A DNA stretch of 44,270 nt from Clostridiales bacterium (lineage in GTDB: Bacteria; Bacillota; Clostridia; Oscillospirales; JAAYOS01): assembly GCA_012520195.1 (NCBI GenBank), contig JAAYOS010000074.1:1-44270 (forward strand). Reading direction: 5' to 3'. The position numbers were made by a program, and so were the translations under genes. This document shows, piece after piece, positions 33,253 to 41,286 of this stretch (within the stretch, counting starts at the first letter, position 1; the number at the start of each line of letters is the position of its first letter). The notes beneath the pieces were generated by a model. That model was not told the origin of the DNA, ran no database searches, and worked only from the letters and a program-made list of their open reading frames with translations.

Positions 33253-34428
33253 TTACCCACCGAAGGTTGCTAACAGGAATCCTGCTGCGACTGCTGAGCC
33301 AATGACACCAGCAACGTTTGGACCCATAGCATGCATTAGCAGGAAGTTTGAAGGATTAGCTTTCTGACCTTCGACCTGGCTAACACGTGCTGCCATAGGT
33401 ACAGCGGATACGCCTGCTGAACCGATTAACGGGTTTATCTTACCTTTTGTGACGACATACATGAGTCTACCAAGTAACAGGCCACCAACAGTGCTAAATG
33501 CGAAGGCAAGCAGGCCGAGTAAGATTATCTTTATCGTCTCAATTGAGAGGAAGCTGCTTGCCACAGTAGTAGCTCCGACACTGATTGAAAGGAAAATCGT
33601 AACGATGTTCATCAGTGCATTCTGTGCTGTGTCCGAGAGGCGTTCAGTTACGCCGCACTCACGAAGGAGGTTTCCAAGCATCAACATACCAATCAGCGGA
33701 GCGACGGAAGGCAGTAGCAAGATGCAAAATGCTGTAACGATTATTGGGAAAACAATCTTTTCAGTCTTTGATACTTCACGTAGCTGATCCATCTTTGTCT
33801 CACGCTGCTTTTTGGTTGTAAGTGCACGCATCAACGGTGGTTGAATCATTGGAATCAATGCCATATAAGAATAAGCTGCAATGGCAATCGGACCTAGAAG
33901 ATGGGGTGCCAGCTGTCCTGTAATGAATATGGCAGTTGGACCGTCAGCGCCACCAATAATTCCAATTGAAGCGGCTTCCTGTACGTTGAAGCCCAGTGTA
34001 ATAGCAAGGATAAAAGCACAGTATATTCCAAGCTGAGCCGCAGCGCCCAGTAGCAGGGACTTGGCATTGGCTAGGAGTGGACCAAAATCTGTCATGGCCC
34101 CAACGCCTAGGAATATCAGAGAAGGATAGACTCCTGTCTTTATGCCTATATATAGTATGTCGAGCAGACCGCCTTCTTTCAGGACACGTGCATAATCGAC
34201 GTCGCCCTGCCAGAGATTGGAGTGGAACATACCAGATCCCGGAAGGTTAGTGAGCAACATTCCAAATGCAATACCAACTAGTAGAAGGGGCTCAAACTTC
34301 TTGACTATACCCAAATAAAGCAGAAGGAAAGCAAGCCCTATCATAAGGAGCTGGCGCCAGTCTCCGCTTAAGAGGAAGAAGCCGGACTGTTCCCATAGAT
34401 TTTGTAGTATCTGACCAATGGAACTCAT
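33253..34428 (-). CDS. oadB: Na+-translocating decarboxylase beta subunit (OadB/GcdB/MmdB family)
   Basis: 391 residues, polytopic. This membrane subunit decarboxylates carboxybiotin and couples it to Na+ export. The conserved [21 protein letters not shown] carries the essential Asp; the [20 protein letters not shown] segment and the [11 protein letters not shown] end are also typical. The N-terminal helix extension is of the usual length. Last gene of oadA-oadG-carrier-oadB, 14 bases after the carrier gene. Substrate specificity lies in the alpha subunit, not here. Confidence 0.95.
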   Translation of the reverse strand: MSSIGQILQNLWEQSGFFLLSGDWRQLLMIGLAFLLLYLGIVKKFEPLLLVGIAFGMLLTNLPGSGMFHSNLWQGDVDYARVLKEGGLLDILYIGIKTGVYPSLIFLGVGAMTDFGPLLANAKSLLLGAAAQLGIYCAFILAITLGFNVQEAASIGIIGGADGPTAIFITGQLAPHLLGPIAIAAYSYMALIPMIQPPLMRALTTKKQRETKMDQLREVSKTEKIVFPIIVTAFCILLLPSVAPLIGMLMLGNLLRECGVTERLSDTAQNALMNIVTIFLSISVGATTVASSFLSIETIKIILLGLLAFAFSTVGGLLLGRLMYVVTKGKINPLIGSAGVSAVPMAARVSQVEGQKANPSNFLLMHAMGPNVAGVIGSAVAAGFLLATFGG

Positions 34429-34442
34429 CTGTTATCTCCCCC

Positions 34443-35216
34443 CTATCCTAAAACTACTAGAGGAGCACCTGTATCGACTGACGCACCCTGTGTCGTAATA
34501 ATCTGAGCGATTACGCCATCTCTGGGAGCGACAATTTCATTCTCCATCTTCATGGCTTCTAGTATTAACAGAACCTGCCCCTTTTTTACGGCTTGGCCCT
34601 GGGTTACCTTGACGCCTAGAATTGTTCCCGGCATTGGTGAGGCAATAACTTCTCCGTCGACGGGTGCTGCAGGGGCTGCAACCGGAGCCTGGGCGACAGG
34701 TGCAGGAGCCGGTGCTGGTGTTGCAACTGGGGCAGGAGCAGGAACCGCAACCGGTGCAGGTGCCGCTACTGGAGCAGGAACTGCTACAGCAGACGGGTTT
34801 CCGAATATAACAAGCGGAGTGCCTGTATCGACTGAGGCGCCTTGAGCTACTGGAATTGCACCAATAGTACCGTCAACTGGAGCGACAATTTCGTTTTCCA
34901 TCTTCATGGCCTCAAGAATCAAGAGGATCTGTCCTTTTTTGACAGTTTGTCCCGGGGAGACCTTTATGCTTAGAATAGTTCCAGGCATGGGAGAAGCGAC
35001 AACTTCTCCATCGGCATGTGTAGGTGCCGCTGGTGCAGCAACTGGTGTAGGAGCAGCAGTAACTGGCGCAGCAGGAGCTGGAGCTGCTACTGGAACTGGA
35101 GCTGTAACAGGGGCGGGAGCAGGAGCGTAAGCTGCGTATTCGTCAACGAGGATAGCCTCTCCCTTTTCGACCTCCACCTCGTATGTTTTTCCGTTCAAAG
35201 TCACTTTATATTTCAT
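34443..35216 (-). CDS. Biotin carrier subunit with two tandem biotinyl domains
   Basis: 257 residues. The carrier moves CO2 from the carboxyltransferase to OadB. An N-terminal segment (MKYKVTLNGKTYEVEVEKGE) is as in GcdC/MmdC carriers. A Pro/Ala/Val linker leads to biotinyl domain 1 (about 69-140) with EAMKMEN, lysine K105. A second PAPV-rich linker (about 141-185) leads to domain 2 (about 186-257) with EAMKMEN, lysine K223. Family members normally carry one such domain of about 70 residues, so this is an internal duplication. Both copies keep the ASPMPGTIL entry and GASVDTG exit; their DNA has diverged, so the duplication is not recent and both seem under selection. Encoded between oadG and oadB. 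Confidence 0.92.
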   Translation of the reverse strand: MKYKVTLNGKTYEVEVEKGEAILVDEYAAYAPAPAPVTAPVPVAAPAPAAPVTAAPTPVAAPAAPTHADGEVVASPMPGTILSIKVSPGQTVKKGQILLILEAMKMENEIVAPVDGTIGAIPVAQGASVDTGTPLVIFGNPSAVAVPAPVAAPAPVAVPAPAPVATPAPAPAPVAQAPVAAPAAPVDGEVIASPMPGTILGVKVTQGQAVKKGQVLLILEAMKMENEIVAPRDGVIAQIITTQGASVDTGAPLVVLG

Positions 35217-35296
35217 AGATCAAAATCCTTTCATTCGTCCCCGCGGTTCTATGCACGGTGGGACATAGTGAGTATGTGTGTGCAAGGTCGGGGCAA

Positions 35297-35677
35297 CTAA
35301 TCCAATCGTTTGATCGATTTGAAACGCAGTTGGTTGAGCGGCGTTTTGAGATGGTCGGCGACAATGGCCATGACCATAGCGGCCTGTTTGTCCGGTACAT
35401 TGTATAGTTTGATTTCGCCCGCAGAGCCGGGTGCAACGCCGTTATTAGCAGTTGATTGTTGACTCGTCTGCATAGATTCAACTTGTACGGGTTCGGATAT
35501 CGCCGGTTGATTGCTGTCTGAACCTTCGTTTACCCTATTATTGTTGCCTGCAACTTTCGACAAAAGGAATATAACAAACATCAACACAATAAGTCCTACG
35601 AATACAACGAGCATTCCCAAAAGAGAAAGACCGGCAGCTTCTGGTATTGTAATAGTCGCTAAAGCGGTAGTAAGCAT
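35297..35677 (-). CDS. oadG: Sodium pump decarboxylase gamma subunit (OadG-like)
   Basis: 126 residues. One membrane helix (LSLLGMLVVFVGLIVLMFVIFLL) is followed by a polar, Gln/Ser/Asn-rich linker, then a short C-terminal region (AAMVMAIVADHLKTPLNQLRFKSIKR) that tethers the soluble alpha subunit. Position between oadA and the carrier is as in OAD, glutaconyl-CoA and methylmalonyl-CoA decarboxylase operons. Identification rests mainly on topology, C-terminal motif and context. Confidence 0.8.
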   Translation of the reverse strand: MLTTALATITIPEAAGLSLLGMLVVFVGLIVLMFVIFLLSKVAGNNNRVNEGSDSNQPAISEPVQVESMQTSQQSTANNGVAPGSAGEIKLYNVPDKQAAMVMAIVADHLKTPLNQLRFKSIKRLD

Positions 35678-35689
35678 TTATTATCCCTC

Positions 35690-37066
35690 CTACGCTTCAA
35701 CTATGGTATAGGTTGCCCTGTTTTCTTCCTCTTCGGTACGTTTCTTGAGGAAGTTTTCCGCCACTGTTGGGAATAGTGCGTAGCTGAGTACATCTTCGTC
35801 AGTCTTAGCGTATTCGCCAATTTCCTTCTTAAAATTCTCAAACTGGGGTTCGAGAGTGTCGGCAAACCTTGTTGTAATACGTTTCTCGTCACCGAGTACG
35901 ATTTTTACGATTTCGGGATCGATTTCTCCTGGAGGGGTTCCATATTCGCCGCGGACATAGGCGCGAACTTCGTTGGAGATGTTCTTATAGCGCTCTCCAG
36001 TAATGACGTTGCTAACTGCCTGCACGCCGACCATCTGGCTCATAGGAGTGACCAGCGGTGGATAACCGAACTCGGCACGTACCTTTGGAGTCTCCTCTAA
36101 TACCTCGTCGAGACGGTCGATAGATTTCTGAGCTTTAAGCTGAGCGATAAGGTTGGAAAGCATTCCACCAGGGATCTGATAGGTGAGAGCGTCTGTCTGG
36201 ACTCCCATTACATAAGGATCGAGAAGACCGGTCTCGATATAGTTATCCTTGATAGGCTTGTAGTAATCGTTAATCTCCTTGAGTACATCATCGTTCAGGT
36301 CAACCTCGTAACCAAGCTGGCGCAGTGAGTAAGCCATTGATTCGGTTGAGTACTGTGATGTTCCGCCGGACATACTGGAAATAGATGTATCAATAATGTC
36401 GGCACCGGCTTTAACTGCTTTGAGCAGAGTAAGCGGAGCAAGTCCGGTAGTGGAGTGTGTGTGGAGGTCGATTGGAACCTTGACGGTCTCCTTCAGTGCC
36501 TTAACTAGGTCATATGCCTCCTGAGGACCCATGATGCCGGCCATATCCTTAATACAAATTGAGGAAGCACCCATATCCTCCATCTGCTTACCAAGTTTTG
36601 CGTATGCTTCGATGGTATGGACTGGAGATGTGGTATAGGATATTGCCAACTGTGGCTCGCCACCGCGCTTTATGGTTTCTTCAACCGCAACCTCGACGTT
36701 ACGAAGGTCATTAAGTGCGTCAAAGATCCGCATAACGTCTATGCCGTTCTCGATGGATTTAGCGACGAACAGACGAACAATATCATCGGGATAGTGCTTG
36801 TAGCCAAGTAGGTTCTGCCCACGAAGGAGCATCATCAGTTTTGTGTTCTTAACATTCTTACGAATGTTGCGCAGTCTGTCCCACGGATCTTCGTTCAGGT
36901 AGCGGAGACAAGAATCGAACGTTGCGCCTCCCCAGCATTCAAGAGCGTAGTAGCCTGCTTTGTCCATGGCCTGCAGAATATCCTTAAACACACTGTAGGG
37001 CATCCTTGTGGCCAGCAAAGACTGTTGTGCATCACGTAGCACAGTCTCTGTAAATCTTACTTTCAT
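35690..37066 (-). CDS. oadA: Oxaloacetate decarboxylase alpha subunit / pyruvate carboxylase subunit B-type carboxyltransferase
   Basis: 458 residues, TIM-barrel carboxyltransferase. FTETVLRDAQQSLLATRM, ECWGGATFD and RGQNLLGY bind substrate; ICIKDMAGI carries the active-site lysine, and DLHTHSTTG holds zinc ligands. It ends without the biotinyl domain found in enterobacterial OadA; that function is in the separate carrier gene. With OadG, the carrier and OadB it would form a Na+-pumping oxaloacetate decarboxylase. A soluble pyruvate carboxylase use is possible if a biotin carboxylase is encoded elsewhere. AAGGAGG lies 6 bases before the ATG. Confidence 0.92.
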   Translation of the reverse strand: MKVRFTETVLRDAQQSLLATRMPYSVFKDILQAMDKAGYYALECWGGATFDSCLRYLNEDPWDRLRNIRKNVKNTKLMMLLRGQNLLGYKHYPDDIVRLFVAKSIENGIDVMRIFDALNDLRNVEVAVEETIKRGGEPQLAISYTTSPVHTIEAYAKLGKQMEDMGASSICIKDMAGIMGPQEAYDLVKALKETVKVPIDLHTHSTTGLAPLTLLKAVKAGADIIDTSISSMSGGTSQYSTESMAYSLRQLGYEVDLNDDVLKEINDYYKPIKDNYIETGLLDPYVMGVQTDALTYQIPGGMLSNLIAQLKAQKSIDRLDEVLEETPKVRAEFGYPPLVTPMSQMVGVQAVSNVITGERYKNISNEVRAYVRGEYGTPPGEIDPEIVKIVLGDEKRITTRFADTLEPQFENFKKEIGEYAKTDEDVLSYALFPTVAENFLKKRTEEEENRATYTIVEA

Positions 37067-37354
37067 AAAGTCCTCCTTCAGGTTAATAAAAACTTCAATA
37101 ATTCAAAGCAGCGTGGCCTAGATTAATACCGATATTTTCCGAGGTTCTTCTTGACGCCATTCTGCCCCATTATTAATATCATCCACATTACATGATAACA
37201 TATAGCGAGCCAAATGAAAAGTACGCAGAATAAATAAAATATCGAAAAGTCATGAAGAATAATAGGGATATTTGTGCAGAAGGGGAAAATACATATAATA
37301 TATAATATAAAGAGAGTGAAATTCCTGCTATCATCATACGGTGTATAATTATCC
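37067..37354. other. Intergenic stretch between divergent oadA and rpmH
   Basis: No gene is visible. The stretch is AT-rich. TCATCCACA at 37179-37187 is one base from a DnaA box but stands alone. No convincing promoter for oadA is seen; TTGGCT-N17-TAATGT on the minus strand is the best weak match. Confidence 0.4.
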
Positions 37355-37384
37355 TTGACACTTGGTTAAACAGTAATATATAAT
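37355..37384 (+). promoter_or_regulatory. SigA promoter of the rpmH-rnpA-yidD cluster
   Basis: TTGACA (37355-37360), 18-base spacer and TATAAT (37379-37384); both hexamers are perfect. Leader of about 75 bases. Confidence 0.75.
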
Positions 37385-37464
37385 CTAGTTTGCGTCACTC
37401 TGCGATAATTATCATTAGGGTTTGGATAAGCAGGTTTCGCAACGGTGTTAAGGAGGTGTTACAG

Positions 37465-37602
37465 ATGCCGAAACGTACCTATCAGCCAAAGAAGCGCCAG
37501 CGTTCGCGTGAGCACGGATTTCGCAAGAGAATGCGGACTTCGAACGGACGTAAAATCTTGAAAGCTCGTCGCGCAAAGAGAAGAGCACGCCTGACCCATT
37601 AA
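37465..37602 (+). CDS. rpmH: 50S ribosomal protein L34
   Basis: 45 residues, very basic. [19 protein letters not shown] followed by [20 protein letters not shown] is diagnostic. AAGGAGG lies 8 bases before the ATG at 37465. First gene of the conserved rpmH-rnpA-yidD-yidC-jag cluster; rnpA follows after 9 bases. Confidence 0.97.
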   Translation: MPKRTYQPKKRQRSREHGFRKRMRTSNGRKILKARRAKRRARLTH

Positions 37603-37611
37603 GGAGGCGTC

Positions 37612-37956
37612 ATGGTATTTACTGAATCCCTTAAGGAGAACTATCAGTTCAAAAGACTATACCGGCGGGGGAAGAGTGAAGCGGGCCTCTATGTCGCGGT
37701 ATACTGTCTAAGAAATGGTATGAACATCAATAGGCTGGGAATTACGACCGGCGGCAAGCTGGGAAAGGCGGTTGTCAGAAACCGGATAAGACGACGAATA
37801 AAGGAAGCATACCGGCTCTCTGAGGAACGTATGAGACGCGGATATGACATTGTGGTTGTAGCCCGGAACCGCTCGGCAACAACCGATTATCACCATATTG
37901 AGTCGGACTTGCTGTACTGCCTGCAAAAGCTTGGATTACTGTGTGAAATGAAATGA
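37612..37956 (+). CDS. rnpA: Ribonuclease P protein component
   Basis: 114 residues. It is the protein cofactor of RNase P for tRNA 5' processing. The signature [15 protein letters not shown] (RNR motif) lies at about residues 58-72, with LYRRGKS and GYDIVVVAR flanking. TAAGGAGG precedes the ATG. Its last four bases overlap the yidD start (ATGA). Confidence 0.95.
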   Translation: MVFTESLKENYQFKRLYRRGKSEAGLYVAVYCLRNGMNINRLGITTGGKLGKAVVRNRIRRRIKEAYRLSEERMRRGYDIVVVARNRSATTDYHHIESDLLYCLQKLGLLCEMK

Positions 37957-38162
37957 AATGGTTACTGATCAAGCTGATTAAGTTTTACAGAAGATGCATT
38001 TCACCCTTGACACCGCCCTCCTGTCGTTTCATACCTACTTGTTCTGAGTACGCCCTTCAGGCCGTCGAGAAGTATGGTGCACTAAAGGGCACTTGGCTTG
38101 CTTTGCGGAGGTTATTAAAATGCCACCCCTTTCACAGAGGGGGTTATGACCCGCTTCAATAG
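37953..38162 (+). CDS. yidD: YidD, membrane protein insertion efficiency factor
   Basis: 69 residues. [32 protein letters not shown] and [12 protein letters not shown] are the family hallmarks, including its conserved cysteines. It helps YidC-dependent membrane insertion. Translationally coupled to rnpA by ATGA overlap. Confidence 0.96.
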   Translation: MKWLLIKLIKFYRRCISPLTPPSCRFIPTCSEYALQAVEKYGALKGTWLALRRLLKCHPFHRGGYDPLQ

Positions 38163-38232
38163 TATGCTCAAGTAGTATGCTACAATAGTTTGTTAATACG
38201 GTCTAATGACCACGGTCTTATCGGCAAGACCG
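38161..38232 (+). promoter_or_regulatory. Direct repeat and hairpin between yidD and yidC
   Basis: AGTATGCT occurs twice (38161-38168, 38174-38181), beginning at the last base of the yidD stop codon. CGGTCTT (38213-38219) and AAGACCG (38226-38232) form a perfect 7-bp stem without a T-run, about 40 bases before the yidC start. It could modulate yidC expression. Confidence 0.35.
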
Positions 38233-38273
38233 GAATTTGAAAAAGAGCCTTGCTCTGATGGAGGATATTCTCA

Positions 38274-39404
38274 GTGTGGAATAGTTTAATTGTCCAGCCC
38301 ATTTCGTGGCTGCTGAGAACGCTGTATGAGTTGACCTCTTCCTATGGATTGGCCATTATACTCTTTACACTCATCATGAAGTTTGTCTTTTTGCCGCTTA
38401 CGATGAAGGGCAAGAAGTCAATGCTTGTCATGCAGCGACTCAACCCAAAGCTCAAGGAGCTTGAGGCAAAATACAAAAACGATAAGGAAAAGTATAACAT
38501 CGAGTTACAGAAACTCTATAAGCAAGAGAAAGCGAACCCGCTTTCAGGGTGTCTCTGGCAGCTAATTCCCTTTCCAATCATGATTGCGCTATTCGATGTT
38601 GTACGCAGACCGCTCACGAATTTAATGGGACTGAGTGCAGAGCAGATAGATCTCATTATCTCGAATGCTACGATAAGCGAAGCTCTGATTGCCAAAGGCG
38701 TAGATATTGCAACGGTCGCCAAGCAGAGCCAGATCGTTCTCGCAAATGCTATACATGAAAACTTCGATGCACTATTGCGTGCTCTGCCCGAGCTTGGATC
38801 AACACTTATCGATATCGACTTTACATTTCTTGGAATCAATCTCTCACTTACTCCTTCTGCCGGAATACTGAACATATACTGGTTCATACCAATAATATCG
38901 GGTGTACTGTCGTGGCTCGGTGTTTTCATTAATCAGAAGCTTACTCAGGGTCTTGGCGGAACAGCGGATCAGAACCCTCAGCAGCAGAACAAGATGATGA
39001 CAATGATGGGACCGGTTATGTCTATTTGGTTTGGATTTATGTGGCCGGTAACAATATCGATTTACTGGATATCAAACTCTTTGTTCGGCGTCGCGCAGGA
39101 TGTTCTACTTAACCTGTACTACGGGAAGAAGCTAGGGATAGCGGACGAATTGAAGTCAAGAAAAGGAATCGAGGCAAAGAAAGCAGAAGCTAAGGAGAGG
39201 GCTGCTCTCAAAGCCGACAATCAGGAAGACGAAAAGGATACGCGCTCCAACCTTTCCAATGTATCAAGAAAGAAGTATGAAAGGTTAAAGAAACAGCAGC
39301 AGGAGCAGAGACGCCGGATGAGTGGGCCGGACGCAGACGAAGTAACCGAAGAAGCCGACTCCGGCGAGACGGATGATGCGAAAGGAGCCAACAGCGATGA
39401 TTAG
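38274..39404 (+). CDS. yidC: Membrane protein insertase YidC
   Basis: 376 residues. The Gram-positive form has no large periplasmic domain; about five membrane helices begin at LIVQPISWLLRTLYELT. IIL-FTLIMKFVFLPLT is the conserved second helix, and WPVTISIYWISNSLFGVAQD the last. A long charged, helical C-terminal tail (about 285-376, KAEAKERAALKADNQED and KKYERLKKQQQEQRRRM) may contact ribosomes. Start is GTG, with GGAGG 9 bases before. Its stop lies inside the first codons of jag. Confidence 0.95.
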   Translation: MWNSLIVQPISWLLRTLYELTSSYGLAIILFTLIMKFVFLPLTMKGKKSMLVMQRLNPKLKELEAKYKNDKEKYNIELQKLYKQEKANPLSGCLWQLIPFPIMIALFDVVRRPLTNLMGLSAEQIDLIISNATISEALIAKGVDIATVAKQSQIVLANAIHENFDALLRALPELGSTLIDIDFTFLGINLSLTPSAGILNIYWFIPIISGVLSWLGVFINQKLTQGLGGTADQNPQQQNKMMTMMGPVMSIWFGFMWPVTISIYWISNSLFGVAQDVLLNLYYGKKLGIADELKSRKGIEAKKAEAKERAALKADNQEDEKDTRSNLSNVSRKKYERLKKQQQEQRRRMSGPDADEVTEEADSGETDDAKGANSDD

Positions 39405-40068
39405 GTCGGTTGAAGCTACCGGCAAAAATATAGAAGAGGCTTTTGCCAATGCCATGAAAGAGCTCGGCATTGATGACGACATGCTTAATGTTGAAAAGGT
39501 TGTGCTAGAAAACCCGAGATCGGGATTCCTAGGAATCGGGAGTTCGCCGGCCAAGGTACGTGTAAGCTACAAAGTAAGCCGAGCCGATAAGGCAGTGGAT
39601 TTTCTAGAGGGTCTTCTCGAGAGAATGGGTTCTATTGCACAGCCCAGTGTTGTGGAATCGAACGATGAGAACATTGAGCTCCGTATCGACGGACAGGAAC
39701 TCGGAATGCTGATAGGGCGACGCGGTGAAACCCTCAACGCTATTCAGCACATCACGAATTTCGTGGTTAACAAGGACGAAGAAGAGCGTGTGCGCGTAAT
39801 AGTGGATGTGGAAAACTATCGCAAAAAGCGCGAGGAATCCCTCATAAAGCTAGCTGAGAAGACAGCGTCCAAGGTTATGCGCTATAAGCGAAACATCGCT
39901 CTAGAGCCTATGAACTCTTACGAGCGCCACGTTATACATTCTGCCCTTCAGGATTGGAAAGATGTATCCACCTTTTCCTCGGGTTCAGATCCGCGTAGAT
40001 GTGTTGTTGTAAGCTACACACCCAATGGTGAAAAGCCACCAAAGGGAAATCGCTCGCGTAAGGGGTAA
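39397..40068 (+). CDS. jag: Jag/KhpB-type RNA-binding protein (Jag_N, KH, R3H)
   Basis: 223 residues. Jag_N (1-50) contains the ENPRSGFLGIGSSPAKV motif. A KH domain follows with the GxxG loop in LIGRRGETLNAIQ, then an R3H domain with NSYERHVIHSAL. KhpB binds small RNAs and mRNAs and affects division and sporulation in several Firmicutes. Start: AAAGGAG is 9 bases before the ATG at 39397, which overlaps the yidC end by 8 bases; an ATG at 39373 is less likely. In most genomes mnmE follows; here the cluster ends with a terminator. Confidence 0.95.
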   Translation: MIRSVEATGKNIEEAFANAMKELGIDDDMLNVEKVVLENPRSGFLGIGSSPAKVRVSYKVSRADKAVDFLEGLLERMGSIAQPSVVESNDENIELRIDGQELGMLIGRRGETLNAIQHITNFVVNKDEEERVRVIVDVENYRKKREESLIKLAEKTASKVMRYKRNIALEPMNSYERHVIHSALQDWKDVSTFSSGSDPRRCVVVSYTPNGEKPPKGNRSRKG

Positions 40069-40114
40069 ACTTGAAATAACAGTTTGACTCTAAAATATAA
40101 CTATCGAAAATGAT

Positions 40115-40151
40115 AAAAGAGCCGTTCCCTATCGAAAGGGAACGGCTTTTC
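40115..40151. terminator. Bidirectional terminator between jag and degV
   Basis: GCCGTTCCCT (40121-40130) pairs with AGGGAACGGC (40137-40146), flanked by A-run and T-run so that it can act in both directions. Confidence 0.9.
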
Positions 40152-40177
40152 AAATCGTAAATGCTGCTAAACCTTTA

Positions 40178-41035
40178 CTATTCCTCTGTCATGAATAGGA
40201 CACCAAGAGTCTCAGGGCCGCAGTGTGCCGAGATTGTGCAGCTCGCCTGGGTGACAAATATCTCATCAAACAGGTTGAGTCCTTTTATATAGTCATATAC
40301 CGGAGCTATACTTTCCTCCGAAACGCCTGAATGGGTAATAAATACGCGGTCCTTCTTGATATTTGGATAGCGCCCAAGCTGATCCTTTGTGTACTGCAGG
40401 CGCTGCTTCTGAAGATTACCCCGATAGATTTTTCCTACCCCCATCTTACCTGTAGAGTTGTCAACCTCGATTGAGACCTTCAGTCTTAACAGGTTGGATC
40501 CCATCGAAGCCAGTGCGGAACAGCGTCCACCTGCACGCAAAAATTCCAAAGTGTCGAGGATAAAACTTGCGTGGACGTGGTCTCTGAGCTCGTTGAGCTC
40601 CTCTGCGATGTGCTCTGCGGGCATACCCTTCGCAATCCTCTCGGCAGCTTCAATAACAAGTAGGGCAGAGCCTGTAGAGAGATTTCGGGAATCTATTGGA
40701 TAGACATTCCCGAGCTCCCTGGCAGCAGCCAGGCAATTCTGGTGTGAGGATGACAGTGATGAGGCGAGATTAACATGGATAATATCATATCCCTGATCGG
40801 TCCACTCTTTGAAAAAGTCGATGTAGTTAGAAATGTTGACGGCAGCGGTCTTCGGAAGTAATCCTTTTTCGCGGTAGGTCCTGTAAATATCTTCAGGCTG
40901 AATATCCACACCGTCAGTGTATGTCTTGTCATCAAGAATCACGTTGTAGGGGAAAAAATGTACATTGTATCGTGCGCCTAACTCATCACCGAGGTCACAT
41001 GTACTGTCTGCGCAGAGTATAATCTTATTAGCCAT
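40178..41035 (-). CDS. DegV-family fatty-acid-binding protein
   Basis: 285 residues. DegV/FakB proteins bind a fatty acid and present it to the kinase FakA. IILCADSTCDLGDEL and FFPYNVILDDKTYTDGVDI are typical of domain 1. LPKTAAVN, VNLASSLSSSHQN, IDSRNLSTGSALLV and LEFLRAGGRCS are the core motifs; AHCGPETLGVLF ends the protein. A FakA partner is not in the window, so a FakB role is likely but unproven. AAGGAGG lies 9 bases before the ATG. Its leader carries degenerate GGAGATA-like repeats. Confidence 0.92.
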   Translation of the reverse strand: MANKIILCADSTCDLGDELGARYNVHFFPYNVILDDKTYTDGVDIQPEDIYRTYREKGLLPKTAAVNISNYIDFFKEWTDQGYDIIHVNLASSLSSSHQNCLAAARELGNVYPIDSRNLSTGSALLVIEAAERIAKGMPAEHIAEELNELRDHVHASFILDTLEFLRAGGRCSALASMGSNLLRLKVSIEVDNSTGKMGVGKIYRGNLQKQRLQYTKDQLGRYPNIKKDRVFITHSGVSEESIAPVYDYIKGLNLFDEIFVTQASCTISAHCGPETLGVLFMTEE

Positions 41036-41056
41036 GTTATCAAAATCCTCCTTGCA

Positions 41057-41122
41057 CTATCTCCAAATTATCTCCTAAAAACTCTCCATACTATATCTCA
41101 AACATCGCTCAAAACATCTCTA
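41057..41122 (-). repeat. Degenerate GGAGATA-type repeats in the degV leader
   Basis: On the minus strand TTTGGAGATA, TTAGGAGATA, ATGGAGAG, TTTGAGATA, TTTGAGCGATG and GAGATG follow each other at intervals of about 10-14 bases just upstream of the degV ribosome site. Their Shine-Dalgarno-like cores could hold or distract ribosomes. Confidence 0.45.
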
Positions 41123-41286
41123 ACAATCGGGATATAAATATCTTAGTGTCTCCTCATAATTACTCTTTAGCTCTTTGGAAAAATCAAAGAAATATTCCTA
41201 CACACAGAATGATTAAAAATATTTAAGCAATCTAACATTCCAATGTTACCACAGAACAGCTTCAAATAAAAGAGTCAATTTATGGT

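Noticed and set aside
34552-35130. Gly/Ala/Thr-rich plus-strand frames over the biotin carrier gene
   Set aside because: They are the complement of the Pro/Ala linker codons, not separate genes.
34660-35130. Repetitive DNA that could suggest a CRISPR or minisatellite
   Set aside because: The repetition is codon-level coding of PAPV linkers inside an intact reading frame; no spacers or constant repeat unit.
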